From: Proteles cristata cristata | Lineage: Eukaryota; Chordata; Mammalia; Carnivora; Hyaenidae | NCBI GenBank assembly: GCA_017311185.1 | Contig: JAESUZ010003091.1 | Location: 1,302,001-1,366,000, forward strand | DNA length: 64,000 nt | Reading direction: 5' to 3' | Part shown: positions 31,716-44,029 of the stretch, in pieces | Position numbering within the stretch: the stretch's first letter is position 1 | Layout: every line of letters begins with the position of its first letter | Translations under genes and position numbers: made by a program | The notes under the pieces: generated by a model | Told to the model about the DNA's origin: nothing | The model's input: only the letters and a program-made list of their open reading frames with translations | Databases searched by the model: none

Positions 31716-32140
31716 CCATCTGTGTTTGCCGCTGCTCCTGTTTCTCCCCTTCTCTCCACCTAACCGAGGTGAGAGCAGTGTTGGCCAAAACCCATTGCCT
31801 TTCAGGCTTCAAAGAGCAAACCTATATTGGTCTGAAACTAGTACTGCAGGTTTCAGAATTTCAAGGCCTCCTCTTTGCACTTTTATTCCTTCATCTTTTA
31901 AAATGAGCTTTCGAAACAGGGCTCTGGAACGCCACTGTTGAAAAAAGGGCATGTGAGCTGGGACTGGGTTTCAGGGCTAATCAGGTGTCATCACTGTTTG
32001 TTTCGAAGTGACGTAGCGTTCAGGGCTGTGCGGTTATCTCTCTCCCACACACCCTGTTGTGTTCCTGACGAGATACGTTAGACCTTGTAACACATGGTGA
32101 TGGTGTAAATAACAGGATTTACCTTCTGTGGCTATTCATC

Positions 32141-32200
32141 TGTAAGGGATGGCTTCATAAAGTGAGGGATGGCTTCATAAATTGAGGAATGGCTTCATTT
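32141..32200 (+). repeat. 20-base tandem repeat, three units
   Basis: Three consecutive 20-base units share GGGATGGCTTCATAA: 32141-32160 and 32161-32180 differ in a few bases, and 32181-32200 is more diverged (GAGGAATGGCTTCATTT). Confidence 0.88.
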
Positions 32201-32468
32201 TTCTGAGCCTGGGCTAGGAGCGTGGAAGGCAAAAGAGAGCAGAGAGAAAAATGAAGGTCAACTCTAAAAGACCTAAGATCTGCCAGTGGGTACTAGCGAC
32301 CCAAGACAGATTTCTTACGGCAGACAATTCCCCCTCTAATGAAATTCCCGTTTTTGTCTTATGTCAGTTGGAGGCTGCTAACTTTTCTGTTCTTCCAGGA
32401 CCGCTGATGGACAAAATAGGTCCAAGGAGGTGAATGGTTCTGGGTTTCTTTCCTATCCTGTTTAGGGT

Positions 32469-32500
32469 CTCTGCCTCCATGGCTCTCTGCCTCCATGGCT
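32469..32500 (+). repeat. Perfect 16-base tandem duplication
   Basis: CTCTGCCTCCATGGCT occurs at 32469-32484 and again at 32485-32500. Confidence 0.92.
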
Positions 32501-32632
32501 CTAGAATGAAGATAATGTTTAATCCAGCTTTGCAAGGTCTCCTCTAGTGGACCAGCCTTACTGGGGCCAGCTAGGTGCTGGGGGAGCCAGATGTTGCCTC
32601 TATACCTTCTGTGTCCGTTAGAACCTTCTTAA

Positions 32633-32850
32633 CCTAAGGGTTGGCAATTATGGCCGGCAGCCAAATCCAGGCTGCTGCCTGTTTTTGTAAATAAAGTTTT
32701 ATTGGGACACAGCCAGGCTCCTTCCTTTAGTATTGTGTGTGGCTGCGTTTGCACTATGGTGACAGAGTTGAGTGGTGAGAGAGACCATAAGGCTCACTAA
32801 GCTGCAAATATTTACCACTGTGGCACTTTAGAGGAAAAGTTGGCCTACCC
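32633..32850. mobile_element. Old non-autonomous hAT-type DNA transposon
   Basis: The interior text, with 'gtttttgtaaataaagttttattgggacacagcc' and 'tggtgacagagttgagtgg', is a common mammalian DNA-transposon fossil. Imperfect inverted ends are visible: GGGTTGGCAA at the left and 'ttggcctaccc' at the right. I recall it as hAT-related, but the exact family name is not certain. Confidence 0.65.
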
Positions 32851-33625
32851 ATGTCTTAAACAACATTCCTTACTGTTATTCCTACATAAAGATCAATTTC
32901 CATCCATGTAGTGTATACCTTCTCAGAAAATTCTAAGAGGGTAAAGAAAAGTAACAAGCCTGTATTCTCACTCATATTTGAGGTGAAAAGAAAAGGGGGG
33001 GGGGTCATCAGCTTCTAGTCAGTTCTCAGTCTTTGTGGAGGATCAGCAGGTATGAATGGAGGCTGTCTACCCGCTGCCACCCCCCACCCCCCGCCCTTGC
33101 TGTCGTCAGGTGGTGTGTGTTCAGTAGACATAAACTAATTTGGATTTACATAAAAGCTTGACTGTTAGGCAAATGTGTACCCTCCCTTCGTACTCCCAAA
33201 CACTGCAGTGAACACATTTCAGATCCATTGGAAATCACTTTAGGTTTATCTCCCATTTAGCATTTTTCTTGTCACCTTTTCTTTTCCTGAACAGGATCAC
33301 TGACAGCGGCCATGGCCATGGCTGCCCTAAGATGCTGGCTTCCCCACAGGGACGTAGGGTGGGTTCAAATGGACTTCAGATGTCCATTCAGTTCTCCTGG
33401 ATGGCCGTTTCCAGGGAATATAAGGCCGCATTGTAATTAGCAATGCTATTGGTAATTATTAAACTCCTTTCCTTGCTTTGAAAACTTAGTCCTTGGGGGA
33501 TGGGTGTTTAGCTAGGTCTGGAACCACATGGAGGAGTTCCCTCATTATAGACCTTGAGAGAAAGCCCTCGTCAATTCCTGGTCCTTCTGGACCCTGGTCC
33601 CAGAAGCAGTCTGGACTTTTCTTTC

Positions 33626-33836
33626 CTTTTTTTTTTAATTTTTTTTTTTCTGAGAGAGAGAGAGAGACAGCATGAGCAGGGGAGGGTCAGAGAGAGAGGA
33701 AGATACAGAATCTGAAACAGGTTCCAGGCTCTGAGCTGTCAGCACAGAGCCCGACACAGGGCCTGACCCATGAACCGTGAGATCAAGACCTGAGCCCAAG
33801 TTGGACACTTAACTGACTGAGCCACCCAGGCGCCCC
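33626..33836 (-). mobile_element. Felid SINE
   Basis: Reverse copy with a long T run and GA tract, and head GGGGCGCCTGGGTGGCTCAG on the minus strand. Related CTGGACTTTTCT and CCTGACTTTTCT flanks suggest the target duplication. Confidence 0.93.
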
Positions 33837-34226
33837 GGTCCTGACTTTTCTATGCCAAGGAGTCATCTTGCTATAGTGAAGAGTGGGGTGTAGTTAAAAT
33901 CCTTTAAGAGCTACAGCTGTCCTTGAAAACTCTGTGAGTGAGGCAGCTTCTGTTTGGGAAGCATTAAACACCGCTTAGCCTGATGCTGCTCACATGGTTT
34001 TGACGGCTTTGCTCACACCAGGCACACGGTCAGCAAAACGCACTGCTGAAGTCTCTCTTAAATGCTATCACCAGTGAAAGCATCCTTGAAATTTGGGGGC
34101 CACGGTGCCTAACTGCTTTGGTACCCAAAGGAGTGTGGGCCCACATGTGCTTCAGTGTTTGGGATCGCAAAGGATTATATACATGGGAAGTTCGGCACCC
34201 ATGTAACATAGAGCGAGGATACTTTA

Positions 34227-34462
34227 TTTTTTTTTTTAAACTTCTTTTTTTTTTAATGTTTTATTCACTTCTAGGAGAGAGAGAGAGAGACAGCGTGAAC
34301 AGGGGAGGGTCAGAGAGAGAGGGAGTCACAGACTGAAACAGGCTCCAGGCTCTGAGCTGGCAGTCAGCACAGAGCCCGACACGGGGCTCGAACCCACGAA
34401 CCGCGAGATCATGACCTAAGCGAAAGTCGGACGCCTAACCGACTAAGCCACCCAGGCACCCC
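34227..34462 (-). mobile_element. Felid SINE, young 'CTGCCAG' group
   Basis: Flanked by a perfect 16-base duplication GAGCGAGGATACTTTA (34211-34226 and 34463-34478). It shares the diagnostic CTAGAAGTGAATAAAA-type tail, CTGACTGCCAGCTC and the TTTCGCTTAGG stretch with the copies at 10907, 34986 and 41641. Confidence 0.95.
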
Positions 34463-34872
34463 GAGCGAGGATACTTTAAACAGTTTGAGGTCAGTGGAGA
34501 GGAGGGATGAGAACAAAAGTGGGGTGTGGTGGTAAAAGGACATGATTCTCTCTAGTTCCAAGTATAGCTAGATCTCCAGAAAATCTGGGGTGGAATTGCA
34601 AAACTTCTGGTTACGGTGGCCACGTGAGTTGTGCCAAAGTGGTTGGTGGGCTTTAATAATAGCACTTTGACCTGTGTTTTTGGCTAGGTTATACTGAATG
34701 GTGTCATGGGCACCTCGGCCACACAGTTCATCATTGATCTTACTCTTTTCTTCATTAAACTGTAATTAACGCGCAGGGTTATATTAGTTCCCTTGTACAA
34801 GATGATGATTCAGCAGTTCTGTACATCACTCAGTGTATTTTTTTATCTTAACGGAACTGTTAGAAATCAAGG

Positions 34873-34971
34873 GTCCTCGGGGCTCCCCGCCGGCTCAGTT
34901 GGTAGAGTGTGCAACTCTTGATCTCTGGGTTGTGAAATCGAGCCCCACGTTGGGTGTAGGGATTACTTTTT
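34873..34971 (+). mobile_element. Short CAN-SINE of an older subfamily
   Basis: 'ggctcagttggtagagtgtgcaactcttgatctctgggttgtgaaatcgagccccacgttgggtgtaggg' is the tRNA-derived part of the short subfamily that lacks the TC tract, followed by an A-rich tail in which a younger SINE has inserted. Confidence 0.8.
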
Positions 34972-34985
34972 AAAAAAGGAAACCA

Positions 34986-35187
34986 GGGGCGCCTGGGTGG
35001 CTTAGTCGGTTAAGCGTCCGACTTTCGCTTGGGTCATGATCTCGCGGTTCGTGGGTTCGAGCCCCGCGTCGGGCTCTGTGCTGACTGCCAGCTCAGAGCC
35101 TGGAGCCTGTTTCAGTCTGTGACTCCCTCTCTGACCCTCCCCTGCTCACGCTGTCTCTCTCTCTCCTAGAAATAAAAAAAAAAAAAA
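34986..35187 (+). mobile_element. Felid SINE, young 'CTGCCAG' group, in the tail of a short SINE
   Basis: A nearly consensus copy with duplications AAAAAAGGAAACCA at 34972-34985 and 35188-35201. It has the diagnostic CTGACTGCCAGCTCAGAGCC and CTCCTAGAAATAAA, and an A tail of about 20 bases. Confidence 0.95.
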
Positions 35188-36340
35188 AAAAAAGGAAACC
35201 AAAGCAAGCATCCTCCTCTGAGTTTTTATGCCTCGCACAGAGAGCCTTTGTGCTATATGGATTCACACTTTAGAGGGTGACATAATCGGGACAGGCCCGG
35301 TTGTATATTGTGTATTGGGATTGACACAAGCCCATTTATCAACGCTTGCCCTGATGCTCTCCTAGTCTTGCCTGGGCTTACCCTTATTCTATAGGCAGTT
35401 TGGAGCCCTCTCACGGGGCTGGAAGGGGAAAACCTATGTTTCCTTCCCAGTCTAGAGAGAAGGTGGGTGCCTACCAGCACATTGGTCAAGTGAGAGTGGA
35501 CAATCTCTTCCTGGGTTAGTAAGGTTTACCCACCTTGAGGTGAGTAGAAGGGGAGCCGGGAGGAGTGGAAGCAGCCAAAAGATGAGTGGGAAACCCGGTC
35601 AAACTTCTCCCCCTGCCTGAGTTGAATCTTCGCAGAGGGCTCCATTATTTGGTTTGCAGGGTTATGAATTAACCAAACACGGGCCGAATCTATTCACATT
35701 GTTAGGTCAACACCAAAGCCTGATCTCTGAGAGACAAGGGTTTTGGATTCTATTTGAAGTTATAAATTATCCGTGCTCCAGTTCCTCCCCAGGGGTGGGG
35801 AGCTTGTGAAGGCCCTGTTGTTCTTGGGAACAGCTGTATGGGGGAGCTATTCTACAGCTGGCTGCCCATACTCAGCTCGGGGTCTCCCCCCAGACCCTCC
35901 CTGGCACAATGCTTTGTCCTCAGGATCACTACAGAGCTCGCAGGCTCAGCTTGGGGTCATTTAAATGGTGGACCTCAGGCCCGAACAGGCCTCAGTTGAC
36001 TTTTACTGTGTCAGAGCACTATAGCCGGTCAAGGGTGGCTTTCACGAACTGAGAAGCACACTATCAGAGCGTTTCTTCATAGGGAGTCTTTTTAGCTTCA
36101 GCCCTAGAGGAACCTGGAACTGAAGTCTGGGCTCTGTACAGACAGATGCTTACCCGGCCCTGCCTGTGAGCCCCAGACAGCAGACAATGGGGTGGATGGA
36201 GTGCCTTGAGTGCAGCACTGCCCGCGCATGAGCAGTTTTTACTTCCGGCTCCCTAATAAAAAGGGTGGAGGTTGGGGGAGGCCCAGGACAATTCCTCTGA
36301 GGGCTCTGGTTGATCTGAAGCAGCAGACCTGTGATCGCGG

Positions 36341-36380
36341 TGGTGGTGGGGCGAGGTGGCGGGGTGGTGGTGGTGGTGGA
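36341..36380 (+). repeat. GGT-rich microsatellite
   Basis: A run of GGT and GGC units, ending in five GGTs in a row, gives a G-rich plus strand able to form a quadruplex. Confidence 0.75.
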
Positions 36381-37049
36381 ATCTTCTGCGTGGCTTCTTA
36401 GAGAATGGGCAGTATTTGGCAGGGCCGAGTTCCAAGTTTCAGACGCCTCTTCTTCAACCCTGTGACTTTTGGAAGTGGAGGGAACTATGTTAATCAGCAC
36501 AACCCCAGTCTACCCCCAGCTCTGCTACCTGAATCCCCTATCATCTGATCCTAAATGAAAACATGCAAGGGAGCATTGCAGTCTCCCCTCCTTAAGTGGC
36601 AAAGGTAGGATTAACCCTAAGGCTCTAAGAGCAAATTACTAACACATCTGCAAGTGAATAGAATACAAATCCAGGCAGGAGGAGGCATAGAATAAAGGAA
36701 TATTTAGTGGTAGGTGGGGCTAATTAGAGAATTACTGGGATATTTCTAGGAAGCTTTTTTCTTTTTTTTTTTTTTTTAAATTGGCCAATGCATTATTCTC
36801 CCTAAGGTTGAATTAAGTTTTTACTCTCCCCCTTCCCCTTCCCTTTCAAAAGCAACATTGGTGTGGCCCTGTCTGGTCAGCTTTGTTTCTTTATACTTTC
36901 TCAGGTCTCTTTAAGCCCTTCAGCCCATGCTGCAAATTGTGTGCCTGCCTTTTTAAAAGGTAGGCACCTCATGTTTCAAGTTCAAGTGCAATGGAACTCA
37001 CCCTGCAGCTTGAACAGATTTGAGTGTTTTTGCAGAGGGAGGGCCAGGG

Positions 37050-37095
37050 CAGATGGGGAGTGTCGTGCTCAATAAATACTTGTTGGATTGAGTGG
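37050..37095 (+). repeat. L2 3' terminal remnant
   Basis: GTGCTCAATAAATACTTGTT followed by 'ggattgagtgg' resembles the L2 3' terminus. Only this tip is clear. Confidence 0.4.
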
Positions 37096-38574
37096 CTGGA
37101 AAGGCAGCAGGGGTGGGGAGAGTGAGACACACTTCCCCCCACCCCCGGCTCATTTGAAATGGTTTTTCCCACTTCTGGTCCGCACACACTGTGCCCCCTT
37201 TATAATACCTCTCTGCAGCTACTTCCAAGGCAACCTCCCCCCGAAGTGTTAGTGTTCTCTCTCTCTTTAAATCACTGGTCTCCTATTCATCCTGGTCATT
37301 GGGCTTGAAGCCCAGCTGGTGGCAAAGACGTGGCATTTCCATGGATGTCATTGCTAGGCCTGTAGGTTCCCTTCCCCTTGCACTTAAAGCCAGAGGGTGA
37401 GCTCGGACAGTTAGTTACCAGGTTGAACCATGGCAACAGCCAACGTTTAGGATTTTGTTAGGATTGTGTTGGGGGGGAAGAAAAAGCCAGGCTACCTGGC
37501 TTTATTTAGGCTTAGAAGTGGCTATGGGTACGAGGCCAAGGAAACCAAGATGAATACTGGGTCCCCTTTCATTCCAGGTGGATTTACACCATGTTCCTAG
37601 TAGTGCTAGAATGTATGGCAAAGGGAAGCAGAAAAACGAAGTGTGAATTGCTGACTTTTCTAGGCTAGGGAGCAGAACTATCTGTGGGCCCTGGGGTGGG
37701 GGGCGGGGTTCAGGCATCACCTAGAGGCGCGATCAGGCTGGAAGCCCCCCTCTCCCAAGCCAGGCACCACTCAGCTTCTCCTGTGCCCCCCAGGCCCCCA
37801 GCGAGTGGAGAAATGCTGGAAAGATGCCATTGTCCTTCTCCAGGCCCTGGACACACAAACATGGCCATCCAAGGAGACTGCGTTCCTCTACTTTTCTGAT
37901 GGCTTAGTCACAGTGGTTTTATACTCCTGCGCAGCTGTGGAGGGGTGGGTAACTTTGGACAGAGTAAGATCGTGATTGAGAGGAAGGAGAGACCGCTTCT
38001 GTTCCCTTGCCCTCCCTTCTCCTCTTCCCTACTCCCCTACCCACTCCCCCCACCCCCCACCCCCCGCCACTGCCTTCCCTTGAAGAGTTTTCTGGGCTCG
38101 GGGCGTGTTTGATCGCCCACACAGCTTGGCGAGAACCAGCGTCGATAACACGTGTGCTCCCTGCCCCACACCTGCGAGCTGGCTATAAACCTGCCACGTG
38201 GCCTCTGTTTGGGGATTGTCTTTGTAACTCACACCCATCAGATATGACAGACCAACTGGGGGTTGAGGGTGGGGCTGGTTGGCATTTGGCGAGACCAAGG
38301 GGATGCAACCAGAGAGCATTCACGGTATTACGTAGTCCGGATTTAGAGATTGTGAAGAAGGCGGTGCGAGCCACACTCCTGCGGCTGGTGCACGTCTGAC
38401 CATGGAGAGCAGCATCTGGGCTCTTTCTCACTGCACCCGCAGCCCTGGGGAGTTCTGTGTTCGCAGGAGAAGACGAAAACAGCTACTTACGTGGCAAGAA
38501 AGAGTTGGTGAATCCCAATCAGTTGTCTTTTTCAGGGAAGTTGAGGACATAAGTAGCTTTAGTGTTAAAGTGTT

Positions 38575-38765
38575 CCATTCATTGAGCTCTTGGCCGCTCC
38601 TGGCGGGTACTCTGCATCATTTCTTACCCATCCTCATGAGAGCCCTCCAGGTGCACGTGGCATTTACTTGTTTACGCAGATAAGTTAACGAGGCCCAGAA
38701 AGGAAGTGACTTGCCCAAGACCACGTGATTTAATAAAGCCCTTTTGCTCCCAGTGCCGGGGCTCT
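38575..38765 (-). repeat. MIR
   Basis: 'ttcattgagctcttggcc', 'taagttaacgaggcccagaaaggaagtgacttgcccaagaccacgtga' are the reversed MIR landmarks. Confidence 0.65.
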
Positions 38766-40050
38766 TCCCACATACGTGTGAAGAGTCCATTGTGAATTTC
38801 CTCCCAAACTAGCATCCTCTGCTGCCTGCCCAGCACACGCCCAGCCTTTGTTTCCCTTCTGCGTTTATGCCTGGATTCCAGGAGTGAGAATTCATTTGTT
38901 CTGTTGACCAAAAGAGAATCAAAAGGGACGAGGGGCCTCGAACAAGTCTGTTGGTTCCTTGAGCCACCCCATAAGTGACTGACTGTCCACTCAATGCAAC
39001 GACTTGGAAGGTGATGGCTATTGAATTACATGCGTGCTAGGGTGGAGGTACGATTTCCGTGTAGGATGAGAAGCTGACCAGGGACAGAGAGATGCAGGAC
39101 ACAGGCAGGGTTTTCCTCCTGCCTTCATGGGGTCAGAGTCATGGAGAGCTTGGGGCTGGGTCAGGGAGCGATCCCAAAGATGGGCCATATAGGAAAGGGT
39201 GTCTTTTTTAGGTGTGACTGCATGGAATCCCGCAGAGCACCTGGGAATAAATGTAGGTGGTGCATTCCTCTGGTGGGGGGCAGGTGTGGGTGGCATTGCG
39301 CCGTGATGACAGCTTAGTCTTCCTTATAGGGAGGGAAACCCCCTCCCCGTCACGCTCTATTTGAGTACGTCTCCTCCTCCTAGCTCTAGGTTAAGTGGGA
39401 GTAGAGTCACTGTGATACATGGCAGCGCCTTGATGAGATAAGCGTGTGCCCAGTAAAGGGGAATAGCAGGGACTTGAACTCAGGAGAAAGCTCCATCATC
39501 TAGGGACTTGATACCATGGAGAATCGCCTGGCCTGCTTCACAGAGGTTACCTGGCCTCTCCCTAGAGGGTTACGGGCAGCTCTTACCTCCTTACCTCTCT
39601 TCCAAAACTAGATTTTTGTGTAGAATTCTTGAATGTTCTGATAACCATATGCTTATGTGGATTACTTCTCACCTTCCTAAGGTAAAATCCCACAATAACA
39701 AATATTATAAACTACAATTCTGTATAATAAAACTGTTTCCATGGTTCATATCAATGCTTTGTTGTTGTTGTTTTGTGTTTTTTTGTTTAAAGAAAAGGGT
39801 AACCAACTGTCTTCTGTAGCGAGTACCTTTTCTCGTCCCTGTCCATTTATTAGTTGAGCCCTAAGCCAGGGCACTTGAGCGCTAGCTGTTTGCCTTGGAG
39901 GTAGGGGGAAGGGAGAGGGGGCAGTGGACCCATCACCCAAGTAGCAAGACCCACCCCCGCCCCATTTTTCATTTTGTCTCGAACCTCCCACCCTCCAGCG
40001 CTTCCTTGTTTTCAGACAGAGCACCACACAAAAAACCCAACAAAGGACAG

Positions 40051-40135
40051 TGTGTGCGTTTATCTGAATGTGAGTGTGTGAGTGTGTGTCTTGAGTGTGA
40101 GTGACATGCAGGTGTCGAGTGAGCATGTGCGTATG
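40051..40135 (+). repeat. TG/GAGTG-rich low-complexity tract
   Basis: Interspersed TGTG and GAGTG units without a regular period, with a smaller pure (TG)n at 40625-40644. Confidence 0.7.
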
Positions 40136-40334
40136 AAAAATGGCGCGCGAAAGAAAGCAGACGACAGAAGCTGGCGGGGCAGGTGTCTGACCGAAGGTGA
40201 ACTTGGGTAAAGGTTAGGTGGATGTCCTCTGTGCTGTTTTTGTTCCTACGTCTGTAAGTTTAAGATTATTTCCAAATAAAAGGTTTAAAAAATGAGCGCA
40301 CGCTTGACTAGGTGGACTGGACCAGGAGTTCTTG

Positions 40335-40500
40335 AGAATATATGCCCTCTTCCTTCCATCTCATAACATCTCTTATTCTCCCCCATTTAACAGACAGCAA
40401 AACTGAAGCCCAGAGGAGTAAAGTGACCCCGTAGCACGCTGGGGAGGGGCAGGATTGAGGCCCAGGCATTGACCACTGTGGTAGGCCACCCCTCAGGAGA
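40335..40500 (-). repeat. MIR fragment
   Basis: 'tctcataacatctcttattctcccccatttaacagacagcaaaactgaagcccagagga' follows reversed MIR with changes. Confidence 0.55.
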
Positions 40501-41640
40501 CTAGACTGCAGCTTGTTTTCACTCCCCGAGCGGGACGAGGGGACCATCAGACTCCCAAGAACGATTGGGCACCTGTCGCGGTATGCCTGAGCCCCGTCCG
40601 TGCCCTGCATTGACCCAGCGGTGGGGTGTGTGTGTGTGTGTGTGACACTGAGCACACTCACAAAGGTACCTTCTCGGGAAAACCGCTTCCCTCTTCTAAG
40701 AAACACTCTTACTCCTCTCTTCACTCAGCTTTCTACATTTCTTAAAGTGCAGGAGATCAGAGGGGCCGTGGCGTGATCCTATTTCAAGTTTTTACGGCAG
40801 AGATCGGAGGGTGAGAGCAGTCGGGTTTGGTACAGAAAGCGACGCCAGAGTACGGGCCCAGGCCAGACAGCTTTCTGTGCAGCAGGCGGCCGGTGCGTCG
40901 ACAGGAGCCGGAGGTGGGGGACATTCGTGCGGCCCAGTGCGGCGTGCCTTCCCACGTGGACAGGAGTTACAGCTTCGTACACAAAGGGAGGGCTCCTTCT
41001 CAGTCATCGAAAACCTACTAGCCACAGCACCTGCGGAAGGGGGCCTTTTCTCGGACCCCAAACCACGTGTTTCACGCCTCTCCGTGCTCCTTGAAGACCC
41101 TGGAATTATTCCTGACAGCTTTGCGTAACTGATATGTCCCCCCAGCTTCCAGAATTGGGGTGAGTGAGCGAGTCTTCCTCTACTTCTTCTCATAGAGAAA
41201 ACAGTTTTGGCAAAATTTAGTTTTAGCGTGTGTCCTTTATCCGCAGGGCCTCCTGGCGGCCACCCCACGGCCATGAAACTGTGGTTAAATGGGCGTCAAA
41301 GGATTTTTGTTTCCCCATAGGCTTCAGCCAGTTATGTGAAATAGACCCACGAGCATTTACTGTATTATTGTCGAGCTTCTATGTACTCAGATTGCTTGTT
41401 GTAAAGCAGTGATCAAGTTATGGAGGCTATCCTCACTGTTCTCTGATTCTTCTTGGCTCGGTCTTATCCCAAAATAAGCGTCAGGTGGATGACATCCATG
41501 GTCAGAACGAGGTACAGGAGGATGAGGAAGGGCTGACCCCTAATTCCTGGTGGGTTGCATGCAGCTTAGTGGTGTGAAATGGCCAAAGCTGTCTACTTGG
41601 ATGGGACAGTGGCCAAGGAGCCTTCTTGTTCCAGTTCTTT

Positions 41641-41863
41641 TTTTTTTTTTTTTTTTTTTTAATGTTTTTATTTATTTCTAGGAGAGAGAGAGACAGCGTG
41701 AACAGGGGAGGGTCAGAGAGAGAGAAGTCACAGACTGAAACAGGCTCCAGGCTCCGAGCTGGCAGTCAGCACAGAGCCCGACGCGGCTCGAACCCACGAA
41801 CCGTGAGATCATGACCCAAGCGAAAGTCGGATGCTTAACCGACTAAGCCACCCAGGCGCCCCA
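41641..41863 (-). mobile_element. Felid SINE, young 'CTGCCAG' group, first of two at the same site
   Basis: Near-consensus copy flanked by TTCCAGTTCTTT at 41629-41640 and TTCCAGTTCTTTT from 41864. It has the group's diagnostic CTGCCAG and TTTCGCTTGGG-type text and a very long T run. A second SINE follows immediately. Confidence 0.95.
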
Positions 41864-41877
41864 TTCCAGTTCTTTTT

Positions 41878-42061
41878 TTTTTTTTTAAAGTATTTATTTA
41901 GAGAGAACAAGTGGGGGAGGGGCAGAGGGGAACAGAAGAGCCCAAGTGGGCTCTGCAGCTGACAGCACAGAGCCCAACGTGGGGCTCGAACTCGCGAACT
42001 GGGAGATCATGACCCAAGCTGAAGTCGGACGCTTACTCAACTGAGCCACCCAGGTGCCCCT
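41878..42061 (-). mobile_element. Felid SINE, second insertion at the same target
   Basis: An older reverse copy with head GGGGCACCTGGGTGGCTCAG. TTCCAGTTCTT recurs at 42064-42074, the third occurrence, so both SINEs used the same short target. Confidence 0.92.
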
Positions 42062-43960
42062 CGTTCCAGTTCTTAGAGGTATAGGTAGGATGTCTTGGTA
42101 ATTAACCTCCCAAGCTGTTTCTCTGAATCAGATTCTCCTTTGCTGCAGGAGGCTAAACCTTTTCTTCGCCCGACTTATAAGAGACCAATACTGCTTAACA
42201 GCCCTTGATTTAAGAGCAGACATAAAGGCCATCGCGTAGGGGGAAGGTGGCGTAACTTACCTTCCAGTGACATGTGTTGTTGCCCCGTCTTCCTCTGCAT
42301 CTGTAAGCACACGTTGAGAGGTGACAAGCTTCCTTCTGCTTGGAAGTCATCAATGGCCTTGGGCATATGCCGATGGAAGGAAAAAATCTTCCCACTGGCC
42401 TATCTTTCAAGGCGGTTTCTGGAGGGCCCATCTGGTCTTGCTTTTTGGACTAGGTTTACCCTGGAGGCACCACCTAACCTTTGAACCTCCCGTCTGAACA
42501 ACTAGAGAGACCAGAACGGCAGCCCAGGGGCTGTCCTGGAATGTCGCCCAGCACACTTTGGGGTTTTTCCACCGGCAGGGCAACAGCCTGCGAGTTTGCC
42601 TGGGATTCAAGGTTAGGCTGGGTCAGTTCCAGAATGTCAGAGGCCAGGTGGGGGAACCACGAGGTGGGATGTCGCCGTCCCTTGGGTATCTCCTCTTTGC
42701 ACCCGAGGACACTAGAACTGGCGGAAGGAGATGGAGGTGACCAGAGAAGGTTTCACGCAAGTGGGACAGTGTGGTCCACGCAGCTTTGCGAGGCTGCGAG
42801 GGCCGAGCAGAGTGACCCTAACAGGGTTTTAGACCTGAAGGCAAAGCAGATCCTGTGACTGAAACTTCCTGGTCCTGAATGATTGAGCAGTTGCTCCGTG
42901 AAGCCCCCGTCACCCACCCCCTCCACCCCAAGCAAAAGGAACCTGAGTCAGTTAAGAGACTGACAGGTTCCAGCCTAGCGAGGTGTGGGCAGGGAGCAAA
43001 CGTGCCCTCTGAGCTCTGATGGCTGCTCGCCCAGCCACGTGACCAGACCTGCTGCCTGTGGCTGGCTACCCGTAAACTTAGCACCGTTTATCCTCTACAG
43101 CTTGGTCTGGGAGCCCACAGCACAGCTGTCTGATCAGCCAAATCTCCCTTCGAATTTGTGGCTTTGTGTCCTGCCCCTTGCCCCCCACCCCCCACCCCTT
43201 AGCTTACCTTGCCCCAGATAATGGCATGGGCTCTAAGCTTTCCATGTAGCTGAATTGATCAGCAGCCATCTTTTGTTTACCCTTTAATAGTTGGGGGAAT
43301 TCTAGAACTAGAGAAGGCTCAGACGCCTCTGCTGTCACTCCCTGCCTTCTGGGGTGGGGGTGACTGCTGAGACTTGAGGGGGGCATGTAATTCTCTTTCC
43401 CCAAAGCTGCTGGGGGGCAGTCCTCCTCATCCAATTAGGGTGAGCAAGGAAGCTCTTCCTTCTATCCACCTAGACTCTTTCCTCTTCTAACTAAAGTCAG
43501 TTTACGTTCCTTCACTTTTGCACCCATGCAGAAAACTGATAAAATTCTAAGTCCTTAGAAGCAACCTTTCCTTTAGCCATTACCTACTTTCCAAGATCTC
43601 ATTCTGGGACAGACCTGATAATGGCCAATGGATGCCCAGGGGTAATTTAGCTGGACATAGCTGAGGTTGTATCTAGTTCCGATTATGTTTCTGAACTCGA
43701 GGAGCCCCTTCTGTCTGCCCATGGTCTTGGTCTTGCTCCGGGATGAGGTGACATTTCTTAATTTAATGTTGCCTCCTTCATTTGGTATCTTTACTCTACC
43801 TTGTGCTGATTTACATCTTTCAATTCCTTGCCTCAGATTAAGCCTCATTCACTGTTTCGTTTCTTCTTGCCCACCTTCCCTTTCCCCAAATTAGAAGTCC
43901 AGAGCAGTGACCCAATTGAGTTTGACCCTAACCTGACAAGATTGAAATGCTAAAGGGTTT

Positions 43961-43990
43961 AGATCCTTGCTGAGGAGATCCTTGCTGAAG
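43961..43990 (+). repeat. 15-base tandem duplication
   Basis: AGATCCTTGCTGAGG (43961-43975) and AGATCCTTGCTGAAG (43976-43990) differ by one base. Confidence 0.85.
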
Positions 43991-44029
43991 AGTGAATGGA
44001 ATCTCCATCTTCCCAAATTAAGCCAGTTC

